The translations under genes and the position numbers were made by a program. From UBA8752 sp002336475 (GTDB taxonomy: Bacteria; Bacteroidota; Bacteroidia; Flavobacteriales_D; Sanyastnellaceae), in contig OX044365.1 in NCBI GenBank assembly GCA_943846755.1, positions 1,426,001-1,490,000 of the forward strand: a stretch of 64,000 nt of DNA, written 5' to 3'. Below the pieces are notes generated by a model that was not told where the DNA came from, searched no databases, and saw nothing but the letters and a program-made list of their open reading frames with translations. This document shows, piece by piece, positions 52,754 to 61,254 of this stretch; within the stretch, counting starts at the first letter, position 1, and the number at the start of each line of letters is the position of its first letter.

Positions 52754-53896
52754 ATGATCCTGGAACTCTCTGAAGAACAGAAAGCGGTACGTGATGCCGC
52801 ACGTGATTTCGCCCAAAACGTCCTGAAACCAGGCGTTATAGAGCGGGACAATGCCCAACGTTTTCCTGCTGAGGAAGTCAAACAGCTCGGTGAGCTGGGC
52901 TTTATGGGGATGATGGTGGACCCCAAATATGGTGGGAGCGGCATGGACACCGTAAGCTACGTCCTCGCCATGGAAGAGCTTTCCAAAATCGACGCCTCAG
53001 CCTCAGTCTGTGTGTCGGTCAACAACTCATTGGTTTGTTGGGGATTGGAGGAGTATGGTACCGAAGAACAAAAGGAGAAATACCTCGCGCCATTGGCCCG
53101 AGGCGAAAAAATTGGCGCCTTCTGTTTGAGCGAGCCCGAGGCGGGCAGTGATGCCACGAGTCAACGCACGACCGCCATAGATATGGGTGACCATTATCTG
53201 TTGAACGGCACCAAAAACTGGATCACAAACGGCGGTTCTGCTAGCACCTACCTGGTCATTGCCCAAACCGACGCTGACAAAGGACACCGCGGCATCAATT
53301 GCCTCATTGTAGAGCGGAGTATGGAGGGCTTTACGGTCGGTGCCAAAGAAGACAAGATGGGCATCCGTGGCAGCGACACGCACACCCTGATGTTTCAAGA
53401 CGTCAAAGTGCCAAAAGCCAACCGACTTGGCGAAGATGGATTTGGTTTCAAATTCGCCATGAAAACCTTGGCCGGCGGACGCATTGGCATCGCCGCTCAA
53501 GCTTTGGGCATTGCATCTGGCTCTTTGGAATTCGCGCTGGCTTACTCTAAAGAGCGCAAGGCATTTGGCAAGGAAATTCACAAGCACCAGGCCATAGCAT
53601 TCAAACTGGCCGACATGGCCACAGAAGTAGAAGCAGCGCGCATGCTCTGTTTAAAGGCGGCATGGCTCAAGGACCAGGGAGAGGATTATGACCTCGCCAG
53701 CTCTATGGCCAAGCTCTACGCTTCTGAAGTGGCGGGGCGGGCCTCAGACCAAGCCGTTCAAATCCACGGGGGTTACGGGTTTGTGAAGGAGTACCATGTA
53801 GAAAGGCTCATGCGGGACTCCAAAATCACCCAGATCTACGAAGGCACGAGTGAAGTGCAGCGCATCGTGATTTCACGTGCCATCCTGCAAGGCTAA
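52754..53896 (+). CDS. Acyl-CoA dehydrogenase
   Basis: A 380-residue FAD enzyme that introduces the 2,3-double bond in acyl-CoA, probably short-chain (butyryl-CoA type). It has FCLSEPEAGSDATSQRT and WITNGGSASTYLVIAQT around the flavin, and the catalytic Glu in QIYEGTSEVQRIVISRAI; IHGGYGFVKEYHVERL is also typical. The ATG at 52754 is used because it begins the standard ILELSEEQKAVRD. Converges with the gene at 53901 with only 4 nt between. Confidence 0.92.
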   Translation: MILELSEEQKAVRDAARDFAQNVLKPGVIERDNAQRFPAEEVKQLGELGFMGMMVDPKYGGSGMDTVSYVLAMEELSKIDASASVCVSVNNSLVCWGLEEYGTEEQKEKYLAPLARGEKIGAFCLSEPEAGSDATSQRTTAIDMGDHYLLNGTKNWITNGGSASTYLVIAQTDADKGHRGINCLIVERSMEGFTVGAKEDKMGIRGSDTHTLMFQDVKVPKANRLGEDGFGFKFAMKTLAGGRIGIAAQALGIASGSLEFALAYSKERKAFGKEIHKHQAIAFKLADMATEVEAARMLCLKAAWLKDQGEDYDLASSMAKLYASEVAGRASDQAVQIHGGYGFVKEYHVERLMRDSKITQIYEGTSEVQRIVISRAILQG

Positions 53897-53900
53897 ACGC

Positions 53901-54839
53901 TCATTCTTCCATGTAGATTCGGCCCTCGGCTGCTTCTAACAATTGCTGCTCAGACGCAGATGCAGGACGGGCAATCCCGTCTCCAAAACTTCTGGACTGT
54001 GCGGCACCCTCCGCATCTCGAGAGATGATGGTACTCGATCCGATGTCTGCGCGAACATTAAAGGCCACAGCGCGGCTTCCAGCAACCTGGTGCAATTGGA
54101 CCGGAGTCCGCACCCTGCGCTGACCGTTTCGCTTGAGCAGCATGACAACTCCGCCTTCATCGACGGTGCAGATGTAGTCCTTCCGTCCAGCGCGCAAATG
54201 TGCAATGGCCTGTACCCCTCTGCCTTTCGAAGAGTGCTTCCATCCCGGCGTTAGCTCCCCCAAATTGCGGTAGTTCAGAATGCGGCCATCGGCCAATCCA
54301 AACAAATACCGTTCTCGGCCATCGCCCTCATAATCCACCATAGCGAAGCTGGTAATGGCTTCTGAAGGCTTGAAGTTGAAACCTGTAATCGGCCTTCCTT
54401 CAGGGTCGAGTCCAACCCCTTGCCGAGCGTCCACCAAGAGAAACTCTCGGGGGCCATCGTCATTGGCATCGGGCCGAACGCCAGTAATCAAAGGGGCATC
54501 CATTTCGTAGTCCCACATTCGATCTCCCGCAGGGTTGCGGCAGGTGACCATGAAGAGGTCGTCCTGTTCCAGGTAGACGTCATCTTCAAACCTTACAACC
54601 TCATTGGCAAAACTAAAGGTGACGTCTGCCTCCACATCCTCATCTGCTGAGGGCACTTCCGCATCCGATTGGACGACGCCTGCAGGTATGTCAGCTGTTT
54701 CCTCTAAAGCAATGGGCGCGCGGTCCATTGCGGTCTGAGCCGGTGCCTTTTTTCCAGATAAAAAAGCCCAAGTGCTGCCGCCAGCAAGGCACAAGGCCAC
54801 CACCAAGGCCATCCAAAAAGTTGTTCCACCCGCGTTCAT
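53901..54839 (-). CDS. Membrane-anchored or secreted protein of unknown function
   Basis: A 312-residue protein with an N-terminal hydrophobic segment (WMALVVALCLAGGSTWAFL), an acidic low-complexity stretch (about 35-75) and a body with short repeated beta-type pieces: VRFEDDVYLEQDD, PLITGVRPDANDDGPREFLLVD, FAMVDYEGDGRERYLFGLADGRI, QAIAHLRAGRKDYICTVDEGG. The D-x-(D/G)-G loops suggest a beta-propeller-like or FG-GAP/VCBS-like fold. I do not recognise the family. The ATG at 54839 follows a TAAATTG element by 6 nt. Confidence 0.65.
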   Translation of the reverse strand: MNAGGTTFWMALVVALCLAGGSTWAFLSGKKAPAQTAMDRAPIALEETADIPAGVVQSDAEVPSADEDVEADVTFSFANEVVRFEDDVYLEQDDLFMVTCRNPAGDRMWDYEMDAPLITGVRPDANDDGPREFLLVDARQGVGLDPEGRPITGFNFKPSEAITSFAMVDYEGDGRERYLFGLADGRILNYRNLGELTPGWKHSSKGRGVQAIAHLRAGRKDYICTVDEGGVVMLLKRNGQRRVRTPVQLHQVAGSRAVAFNVRADIGSSTIISRDAEGAAQSRSFGDGIARPASASEQQLLEAAEGRIYMEE

Positions 54840-54951
54840 TGGGGCCAATTTATGCGCCTGACCTGAGCATTGAACGGCACCCCGATGAGAATTTCCCCAT
54901 TCCTACAATGGATGCAGACACCAACGCTGCAGAACAGCCCGCCCTCACGGG

Positions 54952-57072
54952 TTAGGAAATGCGGCTCCAGTCGGGCCTTGATGCCCTGAGTCTCTCTACC
55001 CCAGACCGCAGCAGGGCATGAACCGGGCGGTTCAGCTCAGGGTCCTGCTTTAAGATGCGCCGGGCCACATCGCGGGCATCCTCCAACAGGGCGCGGTCCT
55101 TGACAAGGTCAGCCACCTTTAAGTCAAGCACTCCGCTCTGCTTTGTCCCCATGAGATCGCCTGGCCCCCGGAGTTCTAAGTCAACTTCTGCGATTTCAAA
55201 TCCGTCCTGCGTCCGGCACATGGTCTCGAGTCGGCGGCGGGCTTCCTTTCCCAATTCCTTGTCGCTCATCAAAATGCAAAAGCTCTGAGCCGCTCCTCGG
55301 CCGACCCGCCCTCGCAACTGGTGCAACTGACTCAGCCCAAACCGTTCCGCACTTTCAATGACCATTACAGATGCATTGGGAACGTTGACCCCCACCTCGA
55401 TTACCGTTGTGGCCACCATGATTTGTGTGGTCCCTTCTGCGAACCTCCGCATTTCCGCGTCTTTGTCTTCGGCCTTCATGCGCCCGTGGACAATGCTCAA
55501 ACGGAACTCAGGCGGTGGAAAATGTCGGGTAAGGCTTTCATAGCCGTCCATCAAGTCCTTGTAATCAAGCTGCGATGACTCTTCGATCAAGGGATACACC
55601 ACATAAACCTGTCGGCCTTGTGCGATTTGATCCCTCATAAAACCGAAGACCCCCAAACGCTGGGCATCGGTCCTGTGCACAGTGCGAATGGGCTTTCGGC
55701 CGGGAGGCAGCTCGTCGATGACACTCACATCGAGGTCCCCATAAACGGTCATGCTCAACGTCCTTGGGATGGGTGTGGCTGTCATCACAAGGATGTGCGG
55801 TGGTATGGCGGCTTTGGCCCACAACCGCGCCCTTTGTGCCACCCCAAACCTGTGCTGCTCATCGATCACCACCAGCCCCAAATTTTGAAATTCAACCGCC
55901 GGTTCCAACACCGCGTGTGTGCCGATAAGCAGGTTGACTGTCCCCTCTACGAGTCCCGACAAGATGGGCTTCCGATCGGCCTTTTTGACCGAGCCGGTCA
56001 GCAGCTCAACCCGAATCGGGAGATCGCCCAACATCTCTCGGAACCCTTCAAAGTGCTGCTGGGCCAAGATCTCTGTAGGCGCCATGATGCACACTTGGCA
56101 CCCATTGTCTATGGCGATCAGGGCCGTCAGGAGCGCCACCATCGTTTTGCCACTGCCCACATCCCCCTGCAACAATCGGTTCATGTGAAGCCCATTGCGC
56201 GTGTCCTCGCGGATTTCCCGAATGACCCGCTTTTGGGCTCCGGTAAGCTCAAAGGGTATGTGCTCCGAATAGAAGCGGTTGAACATCTCCCCCACAGTAC
56301 CAAAAACAGCCCCACGCTGTTGGACGGTCTGTTGGTTCCGGTGTTGCACCAAAAGCAGCTGTAGAAAAAGAAATTCCTCGAATTTGAGGCGGAAACGGCC
56401 CAGCCTTTCTGCATTCGCGTCGGCGGGCCGGTGCACATGCTCCAGCGCCGGAGCCAGACCTGGCATGCCCCTCAACTTTAACACCTCCTCGGGCAAGGTC
56501 TCTTCCATCCATTGTGGCCCATGGGCATCCCTCAACATCCCCATCAACCTGACCACAGCCTGGCCGAGGCCGTTGGAATGAAGACCAAACCGACCCAACC
56601 GCTCGGTCGACCCATAGACAGGATGCAGGGCTGAGGCAGACTTGACCTCCTGCAGAGTTAGCACTTCGGGATGGGCCATGTTGCGGGCCCCCTTGAATTC
56701 CGAAACCCGACCCCACACTACACAAGGCTTGCCTATGGGCAGGTTGCGGGCCACCCATTTGACACCCTTGAACCACACCAAAGACAGGGCATCACCGTGC
56801 TCGTCAACAAATTCAGCCTCTAGGCGGCTTCCGCGTTTTTGCTTGACCTCATTGGAGGTCCGAATGATGCCGCGTAGCTGCAACTGCACCGGACCCGGCA
56901 CAGCCTCGGATACCCGGTGGAACTTGGTCCTGTCCTCGTATCTAAAAGGCAGATGAAACAGAAGGTCACCGCAAGTCCTGATGCCAAGATCCTCTACCAG
57001 CGCCTCCGCCCGTTTCGGACCGATTCCCTTGAGGAATTCGATGGGGGTAGCGGCGCTGAGCGGTTCCGGCAT
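54952..57072 (-). CDS. recG: ATP-dependent DNA helicase RecG
   Basis: Branch-migration helicase that regresses stalled forks and processes Holliday junctions. The 706-residue protein has a HhH-like N-terminus (EFLKGIGPKRAEALVEDLG), the OB-fold wedge domain, and helicase motifs: Walker A RLLQGDVGSGKTMVAL, GTHAVL, VVIDEQHRFGVAQRARL with DEQH, MTATPIPRTL, and LHQLRGRVGRG. Full length for the family. A TAATTTCC element overlapping the pdhC stop lies 7 nt upstream. Confidence 0.95.
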   Translation of the reverse strand: MPEPLSAATPIEFLKGIGPKRAEALVEDLGIRTCGDLLFHLPFRYEDRTKFHRVSEAVPGPVQLQLRGIIRTSNEVKQKRGSRLEAEFVDEHGDALSLVWFKGVKWVARNLPIGKPCVVWGRVSEFKGARNMAHPEVLTLQEVKSASALHPVYGSTERLGRFGLHSNGLGQAVVRLMGMLRDAHGPQWMEETLPEEVLKLRGMPGLAPALEHVHRPADANAERLGRFRLKFEEFLFLQLLLVQHRNQQTVQQRGAVFGTVGEMFNRFYSEHIPFELTGAQKRVIREIREDTRNGLHMNRLLQGDVGSGKTMVALLTALIAIDNGCQVCIMAPTEILAQQHFEGFREMLGDLPIRVELLTGSVKKADRKPILSGLVEGTVNLLIGTHAVLEPAVEFQNLGLVVIDEQHRFGVAQRARLWAKAAIPPHILVMTATPIPRTLSMTVYGDLDVSVIDELPPGRKPIRTVHRTDAQRLGVFGFMRDQIAQGRQVYVVYPLIEESSQLDYKDLMDGYESLTRHFPPPEFRLSIVHGRMKAEDKDAEMRRFAEGTTQIMVATTVIEVGVNVPNASVMVIESAERFGLSQLHQLRGRVGRGAAQSFCILMSDKELGKEARRRLETMCRTQDGFEIAEVDLELRGPGDLMGTKQSGVLDLKVADLVKDRALLEDARDVARRILKQDPELNRPVHALLRSGVERLRASRPDWSRIS

Positions 57073-57084
57073 TCTGGCCGGAAA

Positions 57085-58335
57085 TTAGGCCAGCATGCGG
57101 ACAGGGTGCTCCAGCAGAGACTTGACCTCTTGAAGGAAGGCTGCACCTGTCGCTCCATCTACTGCGCGGTGATCACAACTCAACGTGAGCTTCATCACCT
57201 TACCTGGGACCACGGCACCATCCCGGACCACAGGAACATCGGCAATACCGCCCACTGCCAAGATGCAAGCATCTGGCGGGTTGATGATGGCTGTGAAGTC
57301 CTCAATGCCAAACATGCCGAGGTTGGAGATCGTAAAGGTGTTCCCTTCCCAATCGCTGGGCTGGAGCTTCTTGTCGCGCGCCTTTCCTGCTAAATCTTTG
57401 ACTTCGGCCCCAATTTCTGTGAGGGACTTTCGGTCTGCGTGGCGCACTACTGGCACAAGCAGGCCATCCTCAACGGCTACAGCGACACCAATGTGCACAT
57501 GGTCGTTGGTGCGGATGTAAGTGTCCATCCAAGCGCTGTTGACGGCTGGGTGCTTCTTCAAGGCCAGCGAAACGGCCTTCACAACCATGTCGTTGAAGCT
57601 CACTTTGACACCCTCCTGGGCATTGATGGCCTTGCGTGCCTCGACAGCGGCGTCCATTTCAACGGACAGCTTGAGGTAAAAGTGGGGCGCTGTGAACTTG
57701 GACTCTGCCAATCTGCGCGCAATGGTTTTGCGCATTTGCGAAACCGGAGTGTCTGTGGAAGACTCCACGGCTCCGAGGCCTGCGGCTGGAGCAGGGACGT
57801 ATGCTTCAATGTCGCGCTTGACAATGCGGCCCCCTTCTCCTGTTCCGGTCACTCGGCCAAGGTCAATGCTGCGCTCTGCAGCCAAACGGGCGGCAAGCGG
57901 CGAAGCCTTGATTTTCCCATTGGAAGAAGGTAGGGGTACTGCTGGAGCGGCAACGGGAGCAGCCACTGCCGCAGGGGCGGGTGCTGGAGCCGGTGCTGGC
58001 GCAACAGGAGCAGGCGCAGGAGCGGGCGTTGGAGCAGGAGCTTCCGCTTCTGCTGGTCCTTCTGCATCTGCAGCAAGCAAACCTGCCACATCTTCTCCGG
58101 CCTCCCCAAGGATGGCCAAAATGCTGTCAACGGCCGCTGTAGCTCCTTTGTCCACTCCAATGTGCAACAGCACACCGTCCTGGAAAGATTCGAACTCCAT
58201 GGTGGCCTTGTCCGTCTCAATTTCGGCGAGCACTTCGCCGGACTCAACCTGGTCACCCACTTTCTTATGCCACTCAGCCACGACGCCTTCGGTCATGGTA
58301 TCACTGAGTTTGGGCATGCGTACGATTTCTGCCAT
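57085..58335 (-). CDS. pdhC: Pyruvate dehydrogenase complex E2, dihydrolipoyl acetyltransferase
   Basis: A 416-residue E2 chain. The lipoyl domain holds the modified Lys in EIETDKATMEFESF (about residue 43); a long Ala/Pro linker (about 90-135) follows, then the E1/E3-binding domain (KASPLAARLAAERSIDLGRVTGTG) and the catalytic domain with NDMVVKAVSLAL and the active-site SCDHRAVDGATGAAFL. It makes acetyl-CoA with E1 and E3. pdhA lies 11 nt upstream; recG follows 12 nt downstream. Confidence 0.92.
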   Translation of the reverse strand: MAEIVRMPKLSDTMTEGVVAEWHKKVGDQVESGEVLAEIETDKATMEFESFQDGVLLHIGVDKGATAAVDSILAILGEAGEDVAGLLAADAEGPAEAEAPAPTPAPAPAPVAPAPAPAPAPAAVAAPVAAPAVPLPSSNGKIKASPLAARLAAERSIDLGRVTGTGEGGRIVKRDIEAYVPAPAAGLGAVESSTDTPVSQMRKTIARRLAESKFTAPHFYLKLSVEMDAAVEARKAINAQEGVKVSFNDMVVKAVSLALKKHPAVNSAWMDTYIRTNDHVHIGVAVAVEDGLLVPVVRHADRKSLTEIGAEVKDLAGKARDKKLQPSDWEGNTFTISNLGMFGIEDFTAIINPPDACILAVGGIADVPVVRDGAVVPGKVMKLTLSCDHRAVDGATGAAFLQEVKSLLEHPVRMLA

Positions 58336-58346
58336 GTCAGCTAGAG

Positions 58347-59402
58347 TCAGTCTTTTACAAATGGATAGTCCGGAGTGACATACACGTCCTCATAAAGCTC
58401 GTGCTTTTCTGGAAGCGGACTCTCTTCGGCAAATTTAATCGCCTCCTCCACAATGGCTTTGATTTCCTTGTCCACCTCTTTGAGCTGGGCTTCCGTCATC
58501 CACTTGTTGTCTTGGAGCACCTTGGCGCAATGCTGAATGGGGTCACGCTGCTGGAATTCAGCAACCTCATCCTTTGTGCGGTATTTCTGGGGGTCGCTCA
58601 TCGAGTGACCTTTGTAGCGATAGGTTTGGATGTCAAGGAGGTAAGGCCCATCGCCTTTGCGGCAATGGTCAGCGGCCCGCTTCATGGCTTCTGCTACAGC
58701 TTCAGGTGACATGCCATCGACAGACTCGGCCGGCATTTCATAGGAAGCACCCAACTTGGCAAGGTCCGTGACGTTGGTGGTCCGTTCCACAGAGGTGCCC
58801 ATGGCGTACTTGTTGTTCTCCACCACGTAAATCACCGGAAGCTTCCACGTCATCGCCATGTTAAAGGTCTCGTGCAGCATGCCTTGGCGGGCAGCTCCGT
58901 CTCCGAAGAAACACACCGTCACATGGTCTTCCTTGCGGTACTTATCGGCAAAGGCGATGCCAGCGCCCAAACCAATCTGTCCCCCAACGATGCCGTGGCC
59001 TCCAAAGAGGTTCCGCTCCTTGTCGAACATGTGCATGGATCCTCCTTTTCCCTTGCTAGAGCCTGTTCTCTTTCCGTAGAGCTCGGCCATGACCACTTTT
59101 GGATCCGTCCCCAACACCAGCGGATGGGCGTGGTCCCGGTATGCGGTGATCACGCGATCGCTTGGCTTGATGGCCTTCACCATGCCTGCAAGTATCGCTT
59201 CCTGTCCGATGTACAAGTGGCAAAAACCACCGAATTTCTGCTGGATATAGAGGTGGCCGCAGCGTTCTTCGAAACGGCGCATCAGCAGCATTTCGCGGTG
59301 CCATTTTACATACGTAGCCTTTGTAAAGGCTGGCTTTGTTGCCTTCTTGGAGGCGGCTTTACTGCGGGAAGATGTCTTCTTGGCAGGCGTAGTGGTCGTC
59401 AT
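58347..59402 (-). CDS. pdhA: Pyruvate dehydrogenase E1 component, alpha subunit
   Basis: A 351-residue thiamine-diphosphate-binding subunit. The TPP motif runs from CFFGDGAARQG to YVVENNKYAMG; GHGIVGGQIGLGAGIAFA and the phosphorylation-loop-like YRYKGHSMSDPQKYRT are typical. Before the fold starts (YVKWHREMLLMRRFEE) there is a Lys/Ala/Thr/Ser-rich basic tail of about 28 residues. The E1 beta gene is not adjacent. ATG at 59402. Confidence 0.92.
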   Translation of the reverse strand: MTTTTPAKKTSSRSKAASKKATKPAFTKATYVKWHREMLLMRRFEERCGHLYIQQKFGGFCHLYIGQEAILAGMVKAIKPSDRVITAYRDHAHPLVLGTDPKVVMAELYGKRTGSSKGKGGSMHMFDKERNLFGGHGIVGGQIGLGAGIAFADKYRKEDHVTVCFFGDGAARQGMLHETFNMAMTWKLPVIYVVENNKYAMGTSVERTTNVTDLAKLGASYEMPAESVDGMSPEAVAEAMKRAADHCRKGDGPYLLDIQTYRYKGHSMSDPQKYRTKDEVAEFQQRDPIQHCAKVLQDNKWMTEAQLKEVDKEIKAIVEEAIKFAEESPLPEKHELYEDVYVTPDYPFVKD

Positions 59403-59422
59403 GATGCCCAAATTGCAAGAGA

Positions 59423-59430
59423 CAAATATA
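59423..59430 (-). promoter_or_regulatory. -7 element TATATTTG of pdhA
   Basis: A perfect TAnnTTTG match 20 nt before the pdhA ATG at 59402, in the 55-nt gap after ispF; predicts a short leader of about 16 nt. Confidence 0.5.
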
Positions 59431-59457
59431 GTCTTGCAACCTCGGTGAACAGGCACC

Positions 59458-59934
59458 TCAACGGCTTAACAACACCACCGCATGTGCACTGATGCCCTTC
59501 CCCGTTCCAACAAAGCCCAGACGCTCGGTGGTCGTGGCCTTCACACCCACACGATTCTCGTTGATGTTCAGCAGACCAGAGATGCAACGCCGCATATCGT
59601 CAATGTGGGGACGCAACTTTGGTTTTTCGAGGCAAATGGTGGCGTCAACATTGACCACACCCCACCCTTCGGTGCAGACTTTTGAAACCGTTTCACGCAG
59701 CAGCAGCTTGCTGTCAATGCCTTTGTAGGCCGGATCAGTATCGGGAAAATGTGCGCCGATGTCTCCCATTGCACGCGCCCCAAAAAGCGCATCACAAATG
59801 ACGTGGAGCAAGACGTCAGCATCGCTGTGGCCGACAGCACCGAAATCACTGGGGACCAATATGCCTCCCAACCACAAGTCTTCGCCCTCGGCCAGTTGAT
59901 GAACGTCATATCCGTAGCCGATGCGCAGATCCAT
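59458..59934 (-). CDS. ispF: 2-C-methyl-D-erythritol 2,4-cyclodiphosphate synthase
   Basis: Fifth step of the MEP isoprenoid pathway. The 158-residue protein has the zinc ligands in YGYDVHQL and VGHSDADVLLHVICDALFGA, the GDIGAHFPDTDP loop and the end AHAVVLL with GVKATTTERLGFVGTGKGI before it. ATG at 59934 gives the standard start. Located 10 nt downstream of porV on the same strand. Confidence 0.94.
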   Translation of the reverse strand: MDLRIGYGYDVHQLAEGEDLWLGGILVPSDFGAVGHSDADVLLHVICDALFGARAMGDIGAHFPDTDPAYKGIDSKLLLRETVSKVCTEGWGVVNVDATICLEKPKLRPHIDDMRRCISGLLNINENRVGVKATTTERLGFVGTGKGISAHAVVLLSR

Positions 59935-59944
59935 GTGGACAGGA

Positions 59945-61213
59945 TCAGAAGTTGGCAGGATCGTCGTTGCTGCCTCCCACGACGTCATCAAACGCCAACC
60001 TCAGGGAAAACCGCAGGGTATTGGCCAACGGATTCTGCTGGGTGGTCGCAATGAGATAGCTCAAGTCGATGTCCAACACCGTGTACTTGATGCCCGCACC
60101 CAAGGTGATGAATTGCCTGTTGCCTTTTGTGAAGTGCTCATAGAAATAGCCACCTCGGACAGCGAAAACTCCATTGTAATCGTACTCAATGCCACCTCCG
60201 AGATTGACTTCGCGCAACTCCTCGCGCAGGACGCTGCCCGGTTGGATCAGGTAAGAGCCGTCTCCCTGGCGCTCAACGATGCCCGGGGCATCATAGAAAC
60301 TCTGGAGAATGCCCGAAGCCACACCGACATTGGGGTCAAAACCACTGACGATCAGGTCATCATCGTCGCCTTCACCGTAGGCCGGTGCCGTAGGGACGAG
60401 CAGTTTGTTGGCATCGAGCGTAAACGTCAGGTTGTTGTAGTCGTCGAGAAACACCGTCGCCGCAACGCCGGACTTCAGGTTGGTCGGGATGAAATCCCGT
60501 TCAGCCGTTTCAGTGTAGCTCATCTTGGCGCCGACGTTGGAGATACACACCCCCCAATTCATGCGGCCATCGCGGTCGCCAAACTTGACGTTGTCATTGG
60601 AATGGAACACGCCAACGTCTACCGCAACAGACCGCCCTGGGCGGCTGTCGGCACCCAAAATATTGGTGCCTCCTGTCAGGTTTGAGTGAATGTAACGCGC
60701 TGTGAATCCACCACTAAAATTGTCTCCGAACTTCTGAGAAAATCCAAAGTCAAACGAAAATTCATTCGGGCTGAAATCCCGAATGGCGGTGCCATTCACA
60801 TCGGTAAAAGTGATGTTACCCAGTGAAAAATAGCGAAGGGCCATGCCCATGGCTTGCCGCTTGTTGAGCTTTCGCGTTCCACTGAGATAGGCCAACGACA
60901 TGTCGTCCACCAGTTGGCGCAACCAAGGCGCATAGCCGAGATGCGCCTCAAACGTTTGGTCGGTAAAAGCCATGCGGGCAGGGTTCCAGGCCATCGCTGC
61001 ACCATCAGGAGACAACGCTACGCCTGCATCCCCCAATGCGCCACTCCTGCTGTCAGGAGCAATCATCAAAAAAGGAACGGCAGTCGTGATGGTATTGAGC
61101 TGCAGCTGTTCTGCAGTCTCTACCTGGGTCAGTTGGGCCTGAAGCAGCGAGGGTGTCGCAAACGTTGCCAAAAAGGCAAAGGCCATGAGAGGGAGGAATT
61201 TCCGTAAATCCAT
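59945..61213 (-). CDS. porV: Type IX secretion outer-membrane protein PorV
   Basis: A 422-residue outer-membrane beta-barrel with signal peptide (to about residue 27). The start of the mature protein, TITTAVPFLMIAPDSRSGALGDAGVAL, followed by AMAWNPARMAF, is the family signature; the barrel has many alternating strands and ends RFSLRLAFDD. PorV shuttles T9SS cargo from the translocon to PorU for cleavage and anchoring. It lies directly downstream of porU, a typical arrangement. Confidence 0.92.
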   Translation of the reverse strand: MDLRKFLPLMAFAFLATFATPSLLQAQLTQVETAEQLQLNTITTAVPFLMIAPDSRSGALGDAGVALSPDGAAMAWNPARMAFTDQTFEAHLGYAPWLRQLVDDMSLAYLSGTRKLNKRQAMGMALRYFSLGNITFTDVNGTAIRDFSPNEFSFDFGFSQKFGDNFSGGFTARYIHSNLTGGTNILGADSRPGRSVAVDVGVFHSNDNVKFGDRDGRMNWGVCISNVGAKMSYTETAERDFIPTNLKSGVAATVFLDDYNNLTFTLDANKLLVPTAPAYGEGDDDDLIVSGFDPNVGVASGILQSFYDAPGIVERQGDGSYLIQPGSVLREELREVNLGGGIEYDYNGVFAVRGGYFYEHFTKGNRQFITLGAGIKYTVLDIDLSYLIATTQQNPLANTLRFSLRLAFDDVVGGSNDDPANF

Positions 61214-61223
61214 GGGATTGGCG

Positions 61224-61231
61224 CGAAAATA
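61224..61231 (-). promoter_or_regulatory. -7-like element TATTTTCG of porV
   Basis: One mismatch to TAnnTTTG, ending 10 nt before the porV ATG in the 41-nt gap after porU; porV (and ispF) may be transcribed without porU. Confidence 0.45.
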
Positions 61232-61254
61232 GTGTGCTTGTGCGGATAAATGGT

